From Alphaproteobacteria bacterium UBA1254 (GTDB taxonomy: Bacteria > Pseudomonadota > Alphaproteobacteria > RF32 > CAG-239), in contig DBVW01000018.1 in assembly GCA_002308495.1 (NCBI GenBank), forward strand, positions 1 to 29,191: a DNA stretch of 29,191 nt. Reading direction: 5' to 3'. The translations under genes were made by a program, and so were the position numbers. Below the pieces are notes generated by a model, which searched no databases, was not told the DNA's origin, and saw only the letters and a list, made by a program, of their open reading frames with translations. How positions within the stretch are numbered: position 1 is the first letter of the stretch; every line of letters starts with the position of its first letter. This document shows, piece after piece, positions 7,741 through 15,337 of this stretch.

Positions 7741-8990
7741 TAGATCGGAAATTTGTGGCAAAGCGCTATCATTTCTTTGGCCGTTTTTTCAATCATCGCT
7801 TTCGAATCGCCTTTTTGGAGGGCATCAATGACATCGCCGATGGCATTACCGATTTGAATGAATTCATTTTTGCCAAAGCCGCGTGTTGTGCCGGCAGGTG
7901 AGCCGAGCCTTATTCCCGATGTTATTTTCGGCGGCTGAGGATCAAACGGAATGGCATTTTTGTTGCAAGTGATATGGGCTTGTTCAAGCGCTGAAGCAAC
8001 AACGTCACCGGTTAAGTTCTTCGGACGTAAGTCAACTAAAACGAGATGGGTGTCCGTTCCTCCGGAAATAAGGTCTAAGCCGCGTTTTTGAAGCGTTTCG
8101 CCAAGGATTTTTGCGTTTTCAATAACATTTTGGGCATATTTTTTAAATGAAGGAGATAAATCTTCTTTAAAACAAACAGCTTTGGCTGCAATGACATGCT
8201 CTAACGGACCGCCTTGCGTTCCCGGAAAAACGGCAGAGTTGATTTTTTTCGCGATATCTTCGTTGTTCGTTAAAATCATACCGCCTCGCGGACCGCGTAA
8301 GGTTTTATGGGTGGTCGTTGTTACGACATCGGCAAATTCAAGCGGATTGGGGTATAAGTTTGCGGCGACAAGACCGGCAAAATGCGCCATATCGACCATT
8401 AAAAATGCGCCGATTTTATCAGCAATCGCTTTAAACCGTGCAAAATCAATTTGACGGGAATATGCTGAGCCACCGGCTATAATTAATTTCGGCTTGTTTT
8501 CCAGAGCCAGGCGTTCGACTTCGTCATAATCAATGAGTCCGGTACTTTCTTTGACCCCATACGAAAAAGCATTAAGCCATTTGCCGGAAATGGATACTTT
8601 GGCACCATGCGTTAAATGTCCGCCGGCGCTTAAACTCATGCCGAGTATGGTATCGCATGGCTTTAAAAGAGCAACATAAACGGCCGTGTTTGCCTGACTG
8701 CCGGAATGCGGTTGAACGTTTGCAAATTTTGCATTGAATAATTTTTTAGCACGTTCAATGGCAAGCGTTTCAATCATGTCAACGTTTTCGCAACCGTGGT
8801 AATATCTTTTGGAAGGATAGCCTTCGGCATATTTGTTCGTTAAAACAGAGCCCTGCGCCTCCATAACGGCCTTTGATACGTAGTTTTCGGAAGCAATTAA
8901 TTCAATTTGTTCCAGTTGGCGAATTTTTTCTTTTTCGATAATGTCGAAGATTTCACTATCTTCTTGTTTCAGATTTTGTTCAAAATCCAT
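7737..8990 (-). CDS. glyA: serine hydroxymethyltransferase
   Basis: 417-residue PLP enzyme converting serine and tetrahydrofolate to glycine and 5,10-methylene-tetrahydrofolate in the cytoplasm, the main source of one-carbon units. Visible signatures: ELIASENYVSKAVMEAQGS, YAEGYPSKRYYHGCENVD, the Lys of TTTTHKTLRGPRGG at about residue 229 that forms the Schiff base, FPGTQGGPLEHVIAAKA and the C-terminal SGIRLGSPAGTTRGF. Length is standard. GGAG precedes the ATG by about nine bases. It lies six bases downstream of rpiB, an arrangement seen often in Alphaproteobacteria, where nrdR usually follows; here the polysaccharide locus follows instead. Confidence 0.98.
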   Translation of the reverse strand: MDFEQNLKQEDSEIFDIIEKEKIRQLEQIELIASENYVSKAVMEAQGSVLTNKYAEGYPSKRYYHGCENVDMIETLAIERAKKLFNAKFANVQPHSGSQANTAVYVALLKPCDTILGMSLSAGGHLTHGAKVSISGKWLNAFSYGVKESTGLIDYDEVERLALENKPKLIIAGGSAYSRQIDFARFKAIADKIGAFLMVDMAHFAGLVAANLYPNPLEFADVVTTTTHKTLRGPRGGMILTNNEDIAKKINSAVFPGTQGGPLEHVIAAKAVCFKEDLSPSFKKYAQNVIENAKILGETLQKRGLDLISGGTDTHLVLVDLRPKNLTGDVVASALEQAHITCNKNAIPFDPQPPKITSGIRLGSPAGTTRGFGKNEFIQIGNAIGDVIDALQKGDSKAMIEKTAKEMIALCHKFPIY

Positions 8991-8996
8991 AGGTTT

Positions 8997-9428
8997 TTAC
9001 TCCATTTCTATTTTATTAATTCTTTTTTGGTGGCGGCCGCCTTCAAAGGAGGCATTTAAAAAGGTGGTAATGTATGAAACGACATCATCAAAGTCCATCG
9101 TTCGTCCGCCAAAGACTAAAATGTTTGCATCGTTGTGTTTCTTTGCCATTTCGGCGACAAAATTGTTGTAAACAAGCGCAGCTCGGATGCCCTTGTGACG
9201 GTTGGCAGCAATGGAAGCGCCAATGCCTGTTCCGCAAATTAAAATGCCTAAATCAGCTTTTCTGTTTAAGATATAGGCGGCGATTTTGTGCGCATAATCA
9301 GGATAATCAACGGAATCCGGCGAATGGGTGCCCAAGTCGTCAATCGGCACATTTTGCGTTTTGAAATAGGTTATCAGTTTTTGCTTTAATTCAAATCCGC
9401 CGTGGTCCGAGGCAATAGCTATTTTCAT
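8997..9428 (-). CDS. rpiB: ribose-5-phosphate isomerase B
   Basis: 143-residue RpiB/LacAB-family isomerase interconverting ribose-5-phosphate and ribulose-5-phosphate in the pentose phosphate pathway. The N-terminus IAIASDHGGFELK carries conserved Asp and His; LICGTGIGASIAANR contains the catalytic Cys at about residue 65; HKGIRAALVYN and ANILVFGGRTM follow. Length is typical (about 145). AAAGGA precedes the ATG. It is the first gene of the rpiB-glyA unit and its promoter must lie in the AT-rich gap toward the tRNA promoter (9429-9530). Confidence 0.96.
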   Translation of the reverse strand: MKIAIASDHGGFELKQKLITYFKTQNVPIDDLGTHSPDSVDYPDYAHKIAAYILNRKADLGILICGTGIGASIAANRHKGIRAALVYNNFVAEMAKKHNDANILVFGGRTMDFDDVVSYITTFLNASFEGGRHQKRINKIEME

Positions 9429-9532
9429 ATTTTGATCCTTTCTTCTTTTTCTTAATTAACAATAAATAATGCTTAAATAAAAGTTTTTTTTGTTATTTGT
9501 TCAAAAAAAATGCAAAAAAATAAAAAAAAGTG

Positions 9533-9561
9533 TTGACGGACGGAAAAATATTTGTATATAT
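9533..9561 (+). promoter_or_regulatory. promoter of the tRNA-Cys/tRNA-Asn unit
   Basis: TTGACG at 9533-9538 and TATATA at 9555-9560 (16-base spacer) form a near-consensus sigma-70 promoter, about 30 bases upstream of tRNA-Cys. It follows a run of A-rich sequence that could act as an UP element, as expected for a stable-RNA promoter. Confidence 0.7.
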
Positions 9562-9587
9562 GAGAGTTACCGTTAAGGTACCATGTT

Positions 9588-9662
9588 GGCCGGTTGGCAG
9601 AATGGCTTATGCAGAGGACTGCAAATCCTTTTATATCGGTTCAATTCCGGTACCGGCCTCCA
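9588..9662 (+). tRNA. trnC: tRNA-Cys (anticodon GCA)
   Basis: Full cloverleaf with encoded CCA. Acceptor strands GGCCGGT (9588-9594) and ACCGGCC pair perfectly; the discriminator is T, the identity base expected for tRNA-Cys. The anticodon loop CTGCAAA gives anticodon GCA between AGGA and TCCT strands, and the T-loop is TTCAATT. It is co-transcribed with tRNA-Asn six bases downstream. Confidence 0.97.
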
Positions 9663-9668
9663 GAGTAT

Positions 9669-9743
9669 TCCGACTTAGCTCAGCGGTAGAGCAATCGGCT
9701 GTTAACCGATCGGTCGTCCGTTCGAACCGGACAGTCGGAGCCA
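9669..9743 (+). tRNA. trnN: tRNA-Asn (anticodon GTT)
   Basis: Full cloverleaf with encoded CCA. Acceptor strands TCCGACT and AGTCGGA pair perfectly; the discriminator is G. The anticodon loop CTGTTAA gives anticodon GTT between ATCGG and CCGAT. The T-arm is CCGTTCGAACCGG-like with the TTCGAAC loop. It is followed directly by an intrinsic terminator. Confidence 0.97.
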
Positions 9744-9747
9744 AAAG

Positions 9748-9776
9748 AAAACCTCGCTTAAAAGCGAGGTTTTTTT
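9748..9776. terminator. bidirectional intrinsic terminator
   Basis: Stem CCTCGCTT / AAGCGAGG with a two-base loop, flanked by A4 on one side and T7 on the other. It ends the tRNA transcript on the plus strand and, because the flanks are symmetrical, can also end the minus-strand TPR gene whose stop codon lies at 9777. Confidence 0.93.
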
Positions 9777-11111
9777 CTAAAGATATCCGCGCCTTTTTTG
9801 TTTTGAAAGATTGAGCAGCTTTTGAATTGTATCAGGCATGTTTTCTTCTTGTTTTGCTTCAATGATATGAATAATGTCAAGCTCTTTATTCGTCAGGCGG
9901 GTGTTAATGCCGATGGTGTTGTAATAATTGTTACTCAAGTTATACAGAGAAGCGGCTTTTTGTCTGTCGCCTTGGCTTTCATAGTATTTTGCGAGTTTTT
10001 GATTGGCATTGGCGATTTGGTGCGGATATAAGTTTGTGTCCGCATAATTTAATACGTTTTGATAAGCCCAAACAGCTTTGCTGTCTGTTTTGGATTGCTG
10101 ATATGAATCGGCAACACGGCTCCATGCATTAGCGTTTTTCGGAGATAATTCCAAAGCCAGTTCAAAAGCGGATGTTGAAAGTTCGGTATCGCCGTCTATT
10201 TGGGCAATTGAGCCGAAAATGCAAGCATAATTTGAAGCTTCTAAAAAGATGATGTCTCTTTTTTGAGGATTGGTTGTTTGCGCACCTTTGTCAACAAAAG
10301 TATTAATCAATGATTCCATAAGAGACAAAGTTGGTCCGGTATCGCCGCGGGAAAGTGCCATCAGGGCATCGTCGGGAGAAGGCAATATATCGCGATTTTC
10401 CAGAGTATCAAATTTTCCATTGTTGGCAAGAGAAATAAAGTTTTGTATAGAATCAATCGTTTGGATGATTTCTTCTTCAGATGCTTTTTCGCGACATCTG
10501 TTTTTAACGGTTTGAGCGATTTTTCCGGCATCAATATTTCGTCCGAGCATATTGATAATTAAACCTGTCGTGTCAATCAATGGACGAGAGGGGTATTGAG
10601 GCTCCATTTGTCCGATTCCTGCGGCAAGCTCATCAAGTTCGCCCTGTCGACCGGTTTTCCAATCAAATTCTTTTAGGGTTGCATTGCCTCTGAAGCCCGG
10701 AATTTCGACAGGAGAGGGAAAAGGAATAGTCCCTTGGGCATCCTGCTTTTCTTTTAATGCAATTTTTTTCTTTTTTTGGAGTTCTTTTGCGGCGGCTAAA
10801 TCTGCAAGTTGTTCTTTTGCTTGTTTTCGGTGCAATGCTTCTCGCTGATTTTTTGAAGTTTCCATATCGCGCTCAAATTCTTTTTCAAGCTCTTTTTCAA
10901 GTTCCTGATCCTGTACGCTGGCTTTTTTCTTAACCAAAGCACCTTTTCCTGCCAATGTGTCTTCGCTTTCTTTGATAAAAGACAAAAGCGATTTAATATA
11001 TAAAATGACGATTAAGAATAAAAAAAGGATAAATGCAAGTAAAAGCAGAATGATTGAGACAATTCTCAAATTATTTGTGCCGGCAAAATAATGCTGAAAA
11101 AAAGTTGCCAT
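9777..11111 (-). CDS. membrane-anchored coiled-coil/TPR protein, function unknown
   Basis: 444 residues from the ATG at 11111; not recognised as a named family. An N-terminal hydrophobic segment (about 15-40, rich in Ile, Leu and Phe) predicts one transmembrane helix. A highly charged region with repeats of ELEKE and KEQLADLAAAKELQKKKK (about 50-125) should form a coiled coil. A middle domain contains GLIINMLGRNIDAGKIAQTV. The C-terminal part has TPR-like helices: STSAFELALELSPKNANAWS and VADSYQQSKTDSKAVWAYQN, then LAKYYESQGDRQKAASLY. TPR pairs usually scaffold protein complexes. The start is uncertain: an in-frame TTG at 11216 would add 35 residues but has no ribosome site. Its upstream neighbour is also an anchored TPR protein, so the two may work together. 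Confidence 0.75.
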   Translation of the reverse strand: MATFFQHYFAGTNNLRIVSIILLLLAFILFLFLIVILYIKSLLSFIKESEDTLAGKGALVKKKASVQDQELEKELEKEFERDMETSKNQREALHRKQAKEQLADLAAAKELQKKKKIALKEKQDAQGTIPFPSPVEIPGFRGNATLKEFDWKTGRQGELDELAAGIGQMEPQYPSRPLIDTTGLIINMLGRNIDAGKIAQTVKNRCREKASEEEIIQTIDSIQNFISLANNGKFDTLENRDILPSPDDALMALSRGDTGPTLSLMESLINTFVDKGAQTTNPQKRDIIFLEASNYACIFGSIAQIDGDTELSTSAFELALELSPKNANAWSRVADSYQQSKTDSKAVWAYQNVLNYADTNLYPHQIANANQKLAKYYESQGDRQKAASLYNLSNNYYNTIGINTRLTNKELDIIHIIEAKQEENMPDTIQKLLNLSKQKRRGYL

Positions 11112-11253
11112 TCCATTTAAATTTTGGCTAATGGCTACGCTAAAGCGGGTTAACGCCCAAAATGATATAATATACTTTAGCAAAGTTCGTTTCCTATCAA
11201 GTGCAAGACTTTTCAAAGTCTATTTTAAAATAATTAAAAATATATTACTTTTT

Positions 11254-12492
11254 TTAGTCTGAACACTTACTATCTTGCGCCAAATTTTGTAAATTTTCAA
11301 GCAAAAAATAAGACGGGTTCTGTTTTTGCAGATTTTTCAATAGATTTTGCGTTTTTTTGAATTTTTGAGAATCTTTTGTTTGTGTATAAATACGGGTCAG
11401 CAAAGCCAAAGATTCTGCGTATGCGTTTTTGTTGTTTTCTTTTATATATGCATTTTTTGCGTTGAGAGCATATCTTTCTGCGGCTAAAAATTCCGAAGAT
11501 TTGTATTTTGAAATCGCCAATTGCTCATAGCTGAACCCCATGCCGGCTCTGTTTTTTAAATCTTTATGTTTTTTTAGAGCTCTTTGAGCAAGTTTTGCCG
11601 CTTTTAGCGGAGCGTTTTGAAGATTGCAAAGCAATGCCTGCTGGTTTAAAATTTCAGCTTCATGAAGCGCATCGTTGTTTTTTTTATGGGCGCTTAAAGC
11701 TTGTTGAAAAAAGGAATTTGCTTCATCGAAGTTTTTTTGCCCTAAGGCGTTCAGACCTTTGATTGCCGTTATGAAGTTTTGACCGTAAGGATGTTGCAGT
11801 TTTTTATATATACCGGCAGATATTTCAAACATCATGCGTGCGATATCGTATTTGCCGGTTATTCGGTAAATTTCACCAAGCAAAAAATAGGCATACGCAA
11901 GCTCGTCGGTCAAAGCGTTTTTTCGGAGTGTTTTCATGCTTGCCATAAGCGTTTTTGAGGCTTTTTTTAAGTCTGTTTTTGTCAGCAAACAGCGTGCTTG
12001 AAAAATTTCTTTGAACGCTTTTTGTTTTTTATTTAATTTCCAATTCGGGATGCTTTTAAGGGCATCGTCTAATTTCGGGTATTGGTGTGTGCTTTCAAGG
12101 AAAATACAGCGGGTAAAAGCCGAACATGTCGTTTTTCCGAAGGCGTTTGAAATGTTCTTTGTTTTACCGGTGAAAAGCTTTTGAAACAAGTCTGTTAATA
12201 AGGGTTCACTGCGTTTTATTTTTTTTATCAATGTATTATATTTGTTTTTTTCAAGCTCGGACAAAATCTGTTTTCGGACTTTTTGCGGCTTTTGTAAAAT
12301 AAAATCGACCAATAAATCGATGATTGAACTTGAAAACAGGCTGATGTGTTCATACGAAGGGGGGGCGCTTTCTAATTTTTGAATGAAAATATTGCGCAAA
12401 AATTTTTTGTTTAAGTTTTTTTGCGAAACTATCCAAAAGAAAACAGGAGCTGCGGCAATTAAAAAAAATAAAAGATAAATTAAATATTTCAT
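11254..12492 (-). CDS. TPR protein with N-terminal membrane anchor, function unknown
   Basis: 412 residues, very rich in Lys, Leu and Ala. Residues 2-21 (KYLIYLLFFLIAAAPVFFW) form an uncleaved signal or transmembrane anchor, placing the rest in the periplasm or cytoplasm depending on topology. Residues from about 195 onward are a run of at least four tetratricopeptide-type helical pairs: AYAYFLLGEIYRITGKYDIA, then NALGQKNFDEANSFFQQAL, then LQNAPLKAAKLAQRALKKH, then YKSSEFLAAERYALNAKNAY. Two Cys in FGKTTCSAFTRC lie in the middle. No ribosome site is evident and only 75 bases separate it from the divergent Lon-like gene. No enzymatic motif is seen; a scaffold role is an inference. Confidence 0.75.
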   Translation of the reverse strand: MKYLIYLLFFLIAAAPVFFWIVSQKNLNKKFLRNIFIQKLESAPPSYEHISLFSSSIIDLLVDFILQKPQKVRKQILSELEKNKYNTLIKKIKRSEPLLTDLFQKLFTGKTKNISNAFGKTTCSAFTRCIFLESTHQYPKLDDALKSIPNWKLNKKQKAFKEIFQARCLLTKTDLKKASKTLMASMKTLRKNALTDELAYAYFLLGEIYRITGKYDIARMMFEISAGIYKKLQHPYGQNFITAIKGLNALGQKNFDEANSFFQQALSAHKKNNDALHEAEILNQQALLCNLQNAPLKAAKLAQRALKKHKDLKNRAGMGFSYEQLAISKYKSSEFLAAERYALNAKNAYIKENNKNAYAESLALLTRIYTQTKDSQKFKKTQNLLKNLQKQNPSYFLLENLQNLAQDSKCSD

Positions 12493-12567
12493 GAAACGTT
12501 TACACTAAATTAGTTATTTTGTTCGTATTATATAGGAAAAATTTAAAAAGCAAAGGATTAAATTGAT

Positions 12568-15006
12568 ATGTCTATCACAAAATTGTCTGTTTCTGAACTT
12601 TATAAAAAATGCGATGCCTCAAAATTTGATTTTAATTCAACGATTGAGCTTGAAGAACGCCTTTCTTCTTTAGGTCAAGAACGTGCCATCAGTGCTGTTG
12701 AGCTTGGAATTAATATTAAATCTAAGGGATATAATTTGTTTTGCTTCGGTCCGGAAGGAACGGGTAAGATGAGTTTGGTTCAACGTATTTTGGAAAAAGA
12801 AGCGGCATTCCGTCCGACGCCTAAAGATTGGGCTTACGTATATAATTTTGAAGAGCCGTATAAACCTGTCGCCATCAGTTTTCCGGCGGGTGAGGGTTCG
12901 GCTTTTGCAAAAGACGTTGATGATTTGATGATTGATTTAAGCGCTTCGATTTCTTCAATTTTGGAAAGTGAAGAGTATAAAGCGGCATTGAGTATTGTTC
13001 AGCAGAAATATAAAAGCAAAAAAGAGGGCTATATCAAATTCTTGCAAAAGAAAGCAAAGGGAAAGAGTGTTTCACTTCTGCAGATGCCGGTCGGGTTGGT
13101 CGTTGCGCCGGTTAAAGATGGAGAAGTTCTTAACCCTGAAGCTTTCGAGGCACTTTCGCAGGCCGAAAAAGAAAAAATTACGAATGATTTGAATGCTATG
13201 CAGGCCGAAATTGAAAATTCGGCGCAGGATCTGTCTAAATGGGAAGAAAGACAACGCGAAGAGACAGAACGTTTACGCGAAAAATTTATTAAGAATATTA
13301 TTTCGGAACCGATTGAAACCTTGCGGCAGAAATATAAAAAGAACAAAGCGGCGACGGATTTTTTAAAATCTGTTTTGAAACATATTTTGGATAATATTGA
13401 TGACTTTTTGCCGGGAGCGTCTCAAACGAATGTTAACGGGGCAGAAGAAGATCCGTTAACGGCGCTTTTGAACCGTATGAATAAAAGTGAGGAAGATAAA
13501 TTTGCAAAATTTAAGGTCAACGTTATTGTTAAGAATACACCTGAGGCCGGAGCGCCGATTGTTTTGCTCGATCATCCGACGCAGGGAAATTTGGTCGGTA
13601 AAGTTGAACGTATTCAGCAGTATGGTGCTTTGTTGACCGACTTTACGCTTATTAAAGCCGGGGCGCTTCACAAAGCTAACGGCGGTTTTATACTGATTGA
13701 TGCACGTAAGCTTTTATTGCAGCCGTTTGCGTGGGATTCGTTAAAACGTGCTTTGGCTTCAAAAACAATTAAAATTGAGGCGCCGACCGATGATACGACG
13801 TTTACGACAATTTCACTTGATCCGGAGCCGATTCCTCTTGATGTGAAAGTGATTTTGACCGGTGATGAGGAACTTTATGAGCTGCTTTCGGAACGTGATC
13901 CTGATTTTAAGGATTATTTTAAGGTTGAGGCGGATTTCGGAACGACTCTTAATCGCACACCGGAAAGCGAGGCTGAATATGCAAAGTTAATCGGTTCGCT
14001 TTCTAAAAAGAAAAAGTTGCGCTCACTCAATAAGCAAGCTGTTGCTAAGTTGATAGAATATGCTTCTCGTTTGGCCGATGACAGCGAAAAGCTGACAGCT
14101 CACGTTTCTTCAATCGGCGATTTATTGAGGGAAGCCGATTATTGGGCAAGTAAGACAGGAGCAAAACAAATCGGTAAAAACCATATTACGCAGGCTATTG
14201 AAGCTCAGATTTATCGCAGTGACCGTGTTAATGAAGCAATGCTTGAACAGATTGATAAAGGCACCATTTTGATGGATGTAAAAGGTCAAAGGGTGGGGCA
14301 AATTAACGGATTGGTCGTTTACAATTTTTCGCGTAATACTTTCGGCAAGCCGGCTCGTATTACGGCTCAAGTCAGAATGGGCAAAGGCGAATTTGTTGAT
14401 ATTGAGCGCGAAATTGAAATGAGCGGTCCGATACATACAAAAGGTGTTCTGATTTTGCAATCTTTATTGTCGAATCGTTTTGCTAAATGGAAACCGCTTT
14501 CGCTTTCGGCTTCAATTGTTTTTGAACAGTCGTATGGCGGTGTTGACGGGGATAGTGCGTCTTCGACCGAATATTATTGTCTGTTGTCGGCGATTGCTGA
14601 ATTGCCTATTAAGCAAAGCATTGCCGTTACGGGTTCGATTAACCAATTCGGCGAAATTCAGCCGATCGGCGGTGTTAATGAGAAAATTGAGGGCTTTTTC
14701 GAAGTTTGCAAACATAACGGTTTAACAGGCGAACAAGGCGTTATCATTCCGAGAACGAATATTTCAAGTTTAATGCTTAAAGAAGAGATTTTGAAGGCAG
14801 TTGAGGAAAATATGTTCAATGTGTGGGCAATAGATACGGTTGATGACGGTATTGAGCTTTTAACCGGTGTTAAGGCCGGTAAAGCAGGACGGAAAGGGCG
14901 TTATCCGAAGGGAACGGTTAATGCGCTCGTTTCTCAAAAGTTAGATGAATATTATCGTTGTTATGTTCATTATGCCAAGGAAACGCAAGGTTGCCTAGGA
15001 AAATAG
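12568..15006 (+). CDS. Lon-family AAA+ protease (AAA_32/LonB-like, S16)
   Basis: 812-residue ATP-dependent serine protease with Lon catalytic domain but no Lon N-terminal substrate domain; it resembles the AAA_32 group that includes E. coli YcbZ. Walker A is GPEGTGKM (61-68). A long charged coiled-coil insertion (about 130-265) precedes Walker B GGFILIDARKLL (372-383), followed by an AAA lid. The protease domain has the dyad Ser663 in DGDSASSTEYY and Lys706 in GGVNEKIEGFF; the 43-residue spacing equals that of E. coli Lon (679/722). GQINGLVVYNF and TGSINQFGEIQPIGG are typical of the family. AAAGGA precedes the ATG. Membrane segments are absent, so it is cytosolic, unlike archaeal LonB. Substrates are unknown. 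Confidence 0.93.
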   Translation: MSITKLSVSELYKKCDASKFDFNSTIELEERLSSLGQERAISAVELGINIKSKGYNLFCFGPEGTGKMSLVQRILEKEAAFRPTPKDWAYVYNFEEPYKPVAISFPAGEGSAFAKDVDDLMIDLSASISSILESEEYKAALSIVQQKYKSKKEGYIKFLQKKAKGKSVSLLQMPVGLVVAPVKDGEVLNPEAFEALSQAEKEKITNDLNAMQAEIENSAQDLSKWEERQREETERLREKFIKNIISEPIETLRQKYKKNKAATDFLKSVLKHILDNIDDFLPGASQTNVNGAEEDPLTALLNRMNKSEEDKFAKFKVNVIVKNTPEAGAPIVLLDHPTQGNLVGKVERIQQYGALLTDFTLIKAGALHKANGGFILIDARKLLLQPFAWDSLKRALASKTIKIEAPTDDTTFTTISLDPEPIPLDVKVILTGDEELYELLSERDPDFKDYFKVEADFGTTLNRTPESEAEYAKLIGSLSKKKKLRSLNKQAVAKLIEYASRLADDSEKLTAHVSSIGDLLREADYWASKTGAKQIGKNHITQAIEAQIYRSDRVNEAMLEQIDKGTILMDVKGQRVGQINGLVVYNFSRNTFGKPARITAQVRMGKGEFVDIEREIEMSGPIHTKGVLILQSLLSNRFAKWKPLSLSASIVFEQSYGGVDGDSASSTEYYCLLSAIAELPIKQSIAVTGSINQFGEIQPIGGVNEKIEGFFEVCKHNGLTGEQGVIIPRTNISSLMLKEEILKAVEENMFNVWAIDTVDDGIELLTGVKAGKAGRKGRYPKGTVNALVSQKLDEYYRCYVHYAKETQGCLGK

Positions 15007-15023
15007 GCAGTGTTCGTTTTTTA

Positions 15024-15052
15024 TTGACACATATTTTAAAATATGGTATATT
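15024..15052 (+). promoter_or_regulatory. strong sigma-70 promoter
   Basis: A perfect TTGACA (15024-15029), 17-base spacer and TATATT (15047-15052). The start site would be near 15059, about 32 bases before the ATG of the small ORF. It begins only 17 bases after the Lon-like stop codon, so the small ORF has its own transcription. Confidence 0.85.
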
Positions 15053-15090
15053 AAGTCATAGAAAATGGATGTTGTTAGGGGAGAAAGGCC

Positions 15091-15258
15091 ATGGCAAACA
15101 CGATTCGTCAAGATAAGGCTGAAGCCTTTAATAAGAAGGCGGCTTTGTTGAATATGAAAATGTTAAAGGAGCAGGTTGCTGCTTTGCGCTTGGCAGAAGA
15201 GAAGAAGGGTCGTGCGGAAGAGACCAAAATCCTCAACAATCAGCGTGAACGGGAATAA
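15091..15258 (+). CDS. small, charged helical protein (55 aa), function unknown
   Basis: 55 residues, beginning MANTIRQDKAEAFNKKAALL and ending ILNNQRERE. It is almost entirely Lys, Glu, Ala, Leu, Arg and Gln, so it should form one long amphipathic helix or short coiled coil; there are no cysteines and no membrane segment. Evidence that it is real: a near-consensus promoter at 15024, a strong purine-rich ribosome site (AGGGGAGAAAGG) just before the ATG, and a good terminator 26 bases after the stop. I do not recognise a family. Its monocistronic, strongly expressed layout suggests an abundant small protein, perhaps binding nucleic acid or a partner, but this is a guess. Confidence 0.75.
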   Translation: MANTIRQDKAEAFNKKAALLNMKMLKEQVAALRLAEEKKGRAEETKILNNQRERE

Positions 15259-15283
15259 AACTTCTTTATATGAAAAATAAGAA

Positions 15284-15310
15284 AACACCGCTTTGATGCG
15301 GTGTTTTTTT
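15284..15310. terminator. bidirectional intrinsic terminator
   Basis: Stem AACACCGC (15284-15291), loop TTTGAT, GCGGTGTT (15298-15305), followed by T residues to 15310; A residues flank the other side. It ends the small-ORF transcript and probably also serves the convergent gene whose stop is at 15338. Confidence 0.92.
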
Positions 15311-15337
15311 GAGGATGTTTCTTGAGGAGGTGTTTTT

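Noticed and set aside
9530..9814. 94-codon plus-strand open frame
   Set aside because: It runs straight through both tRNAs and the terminator.
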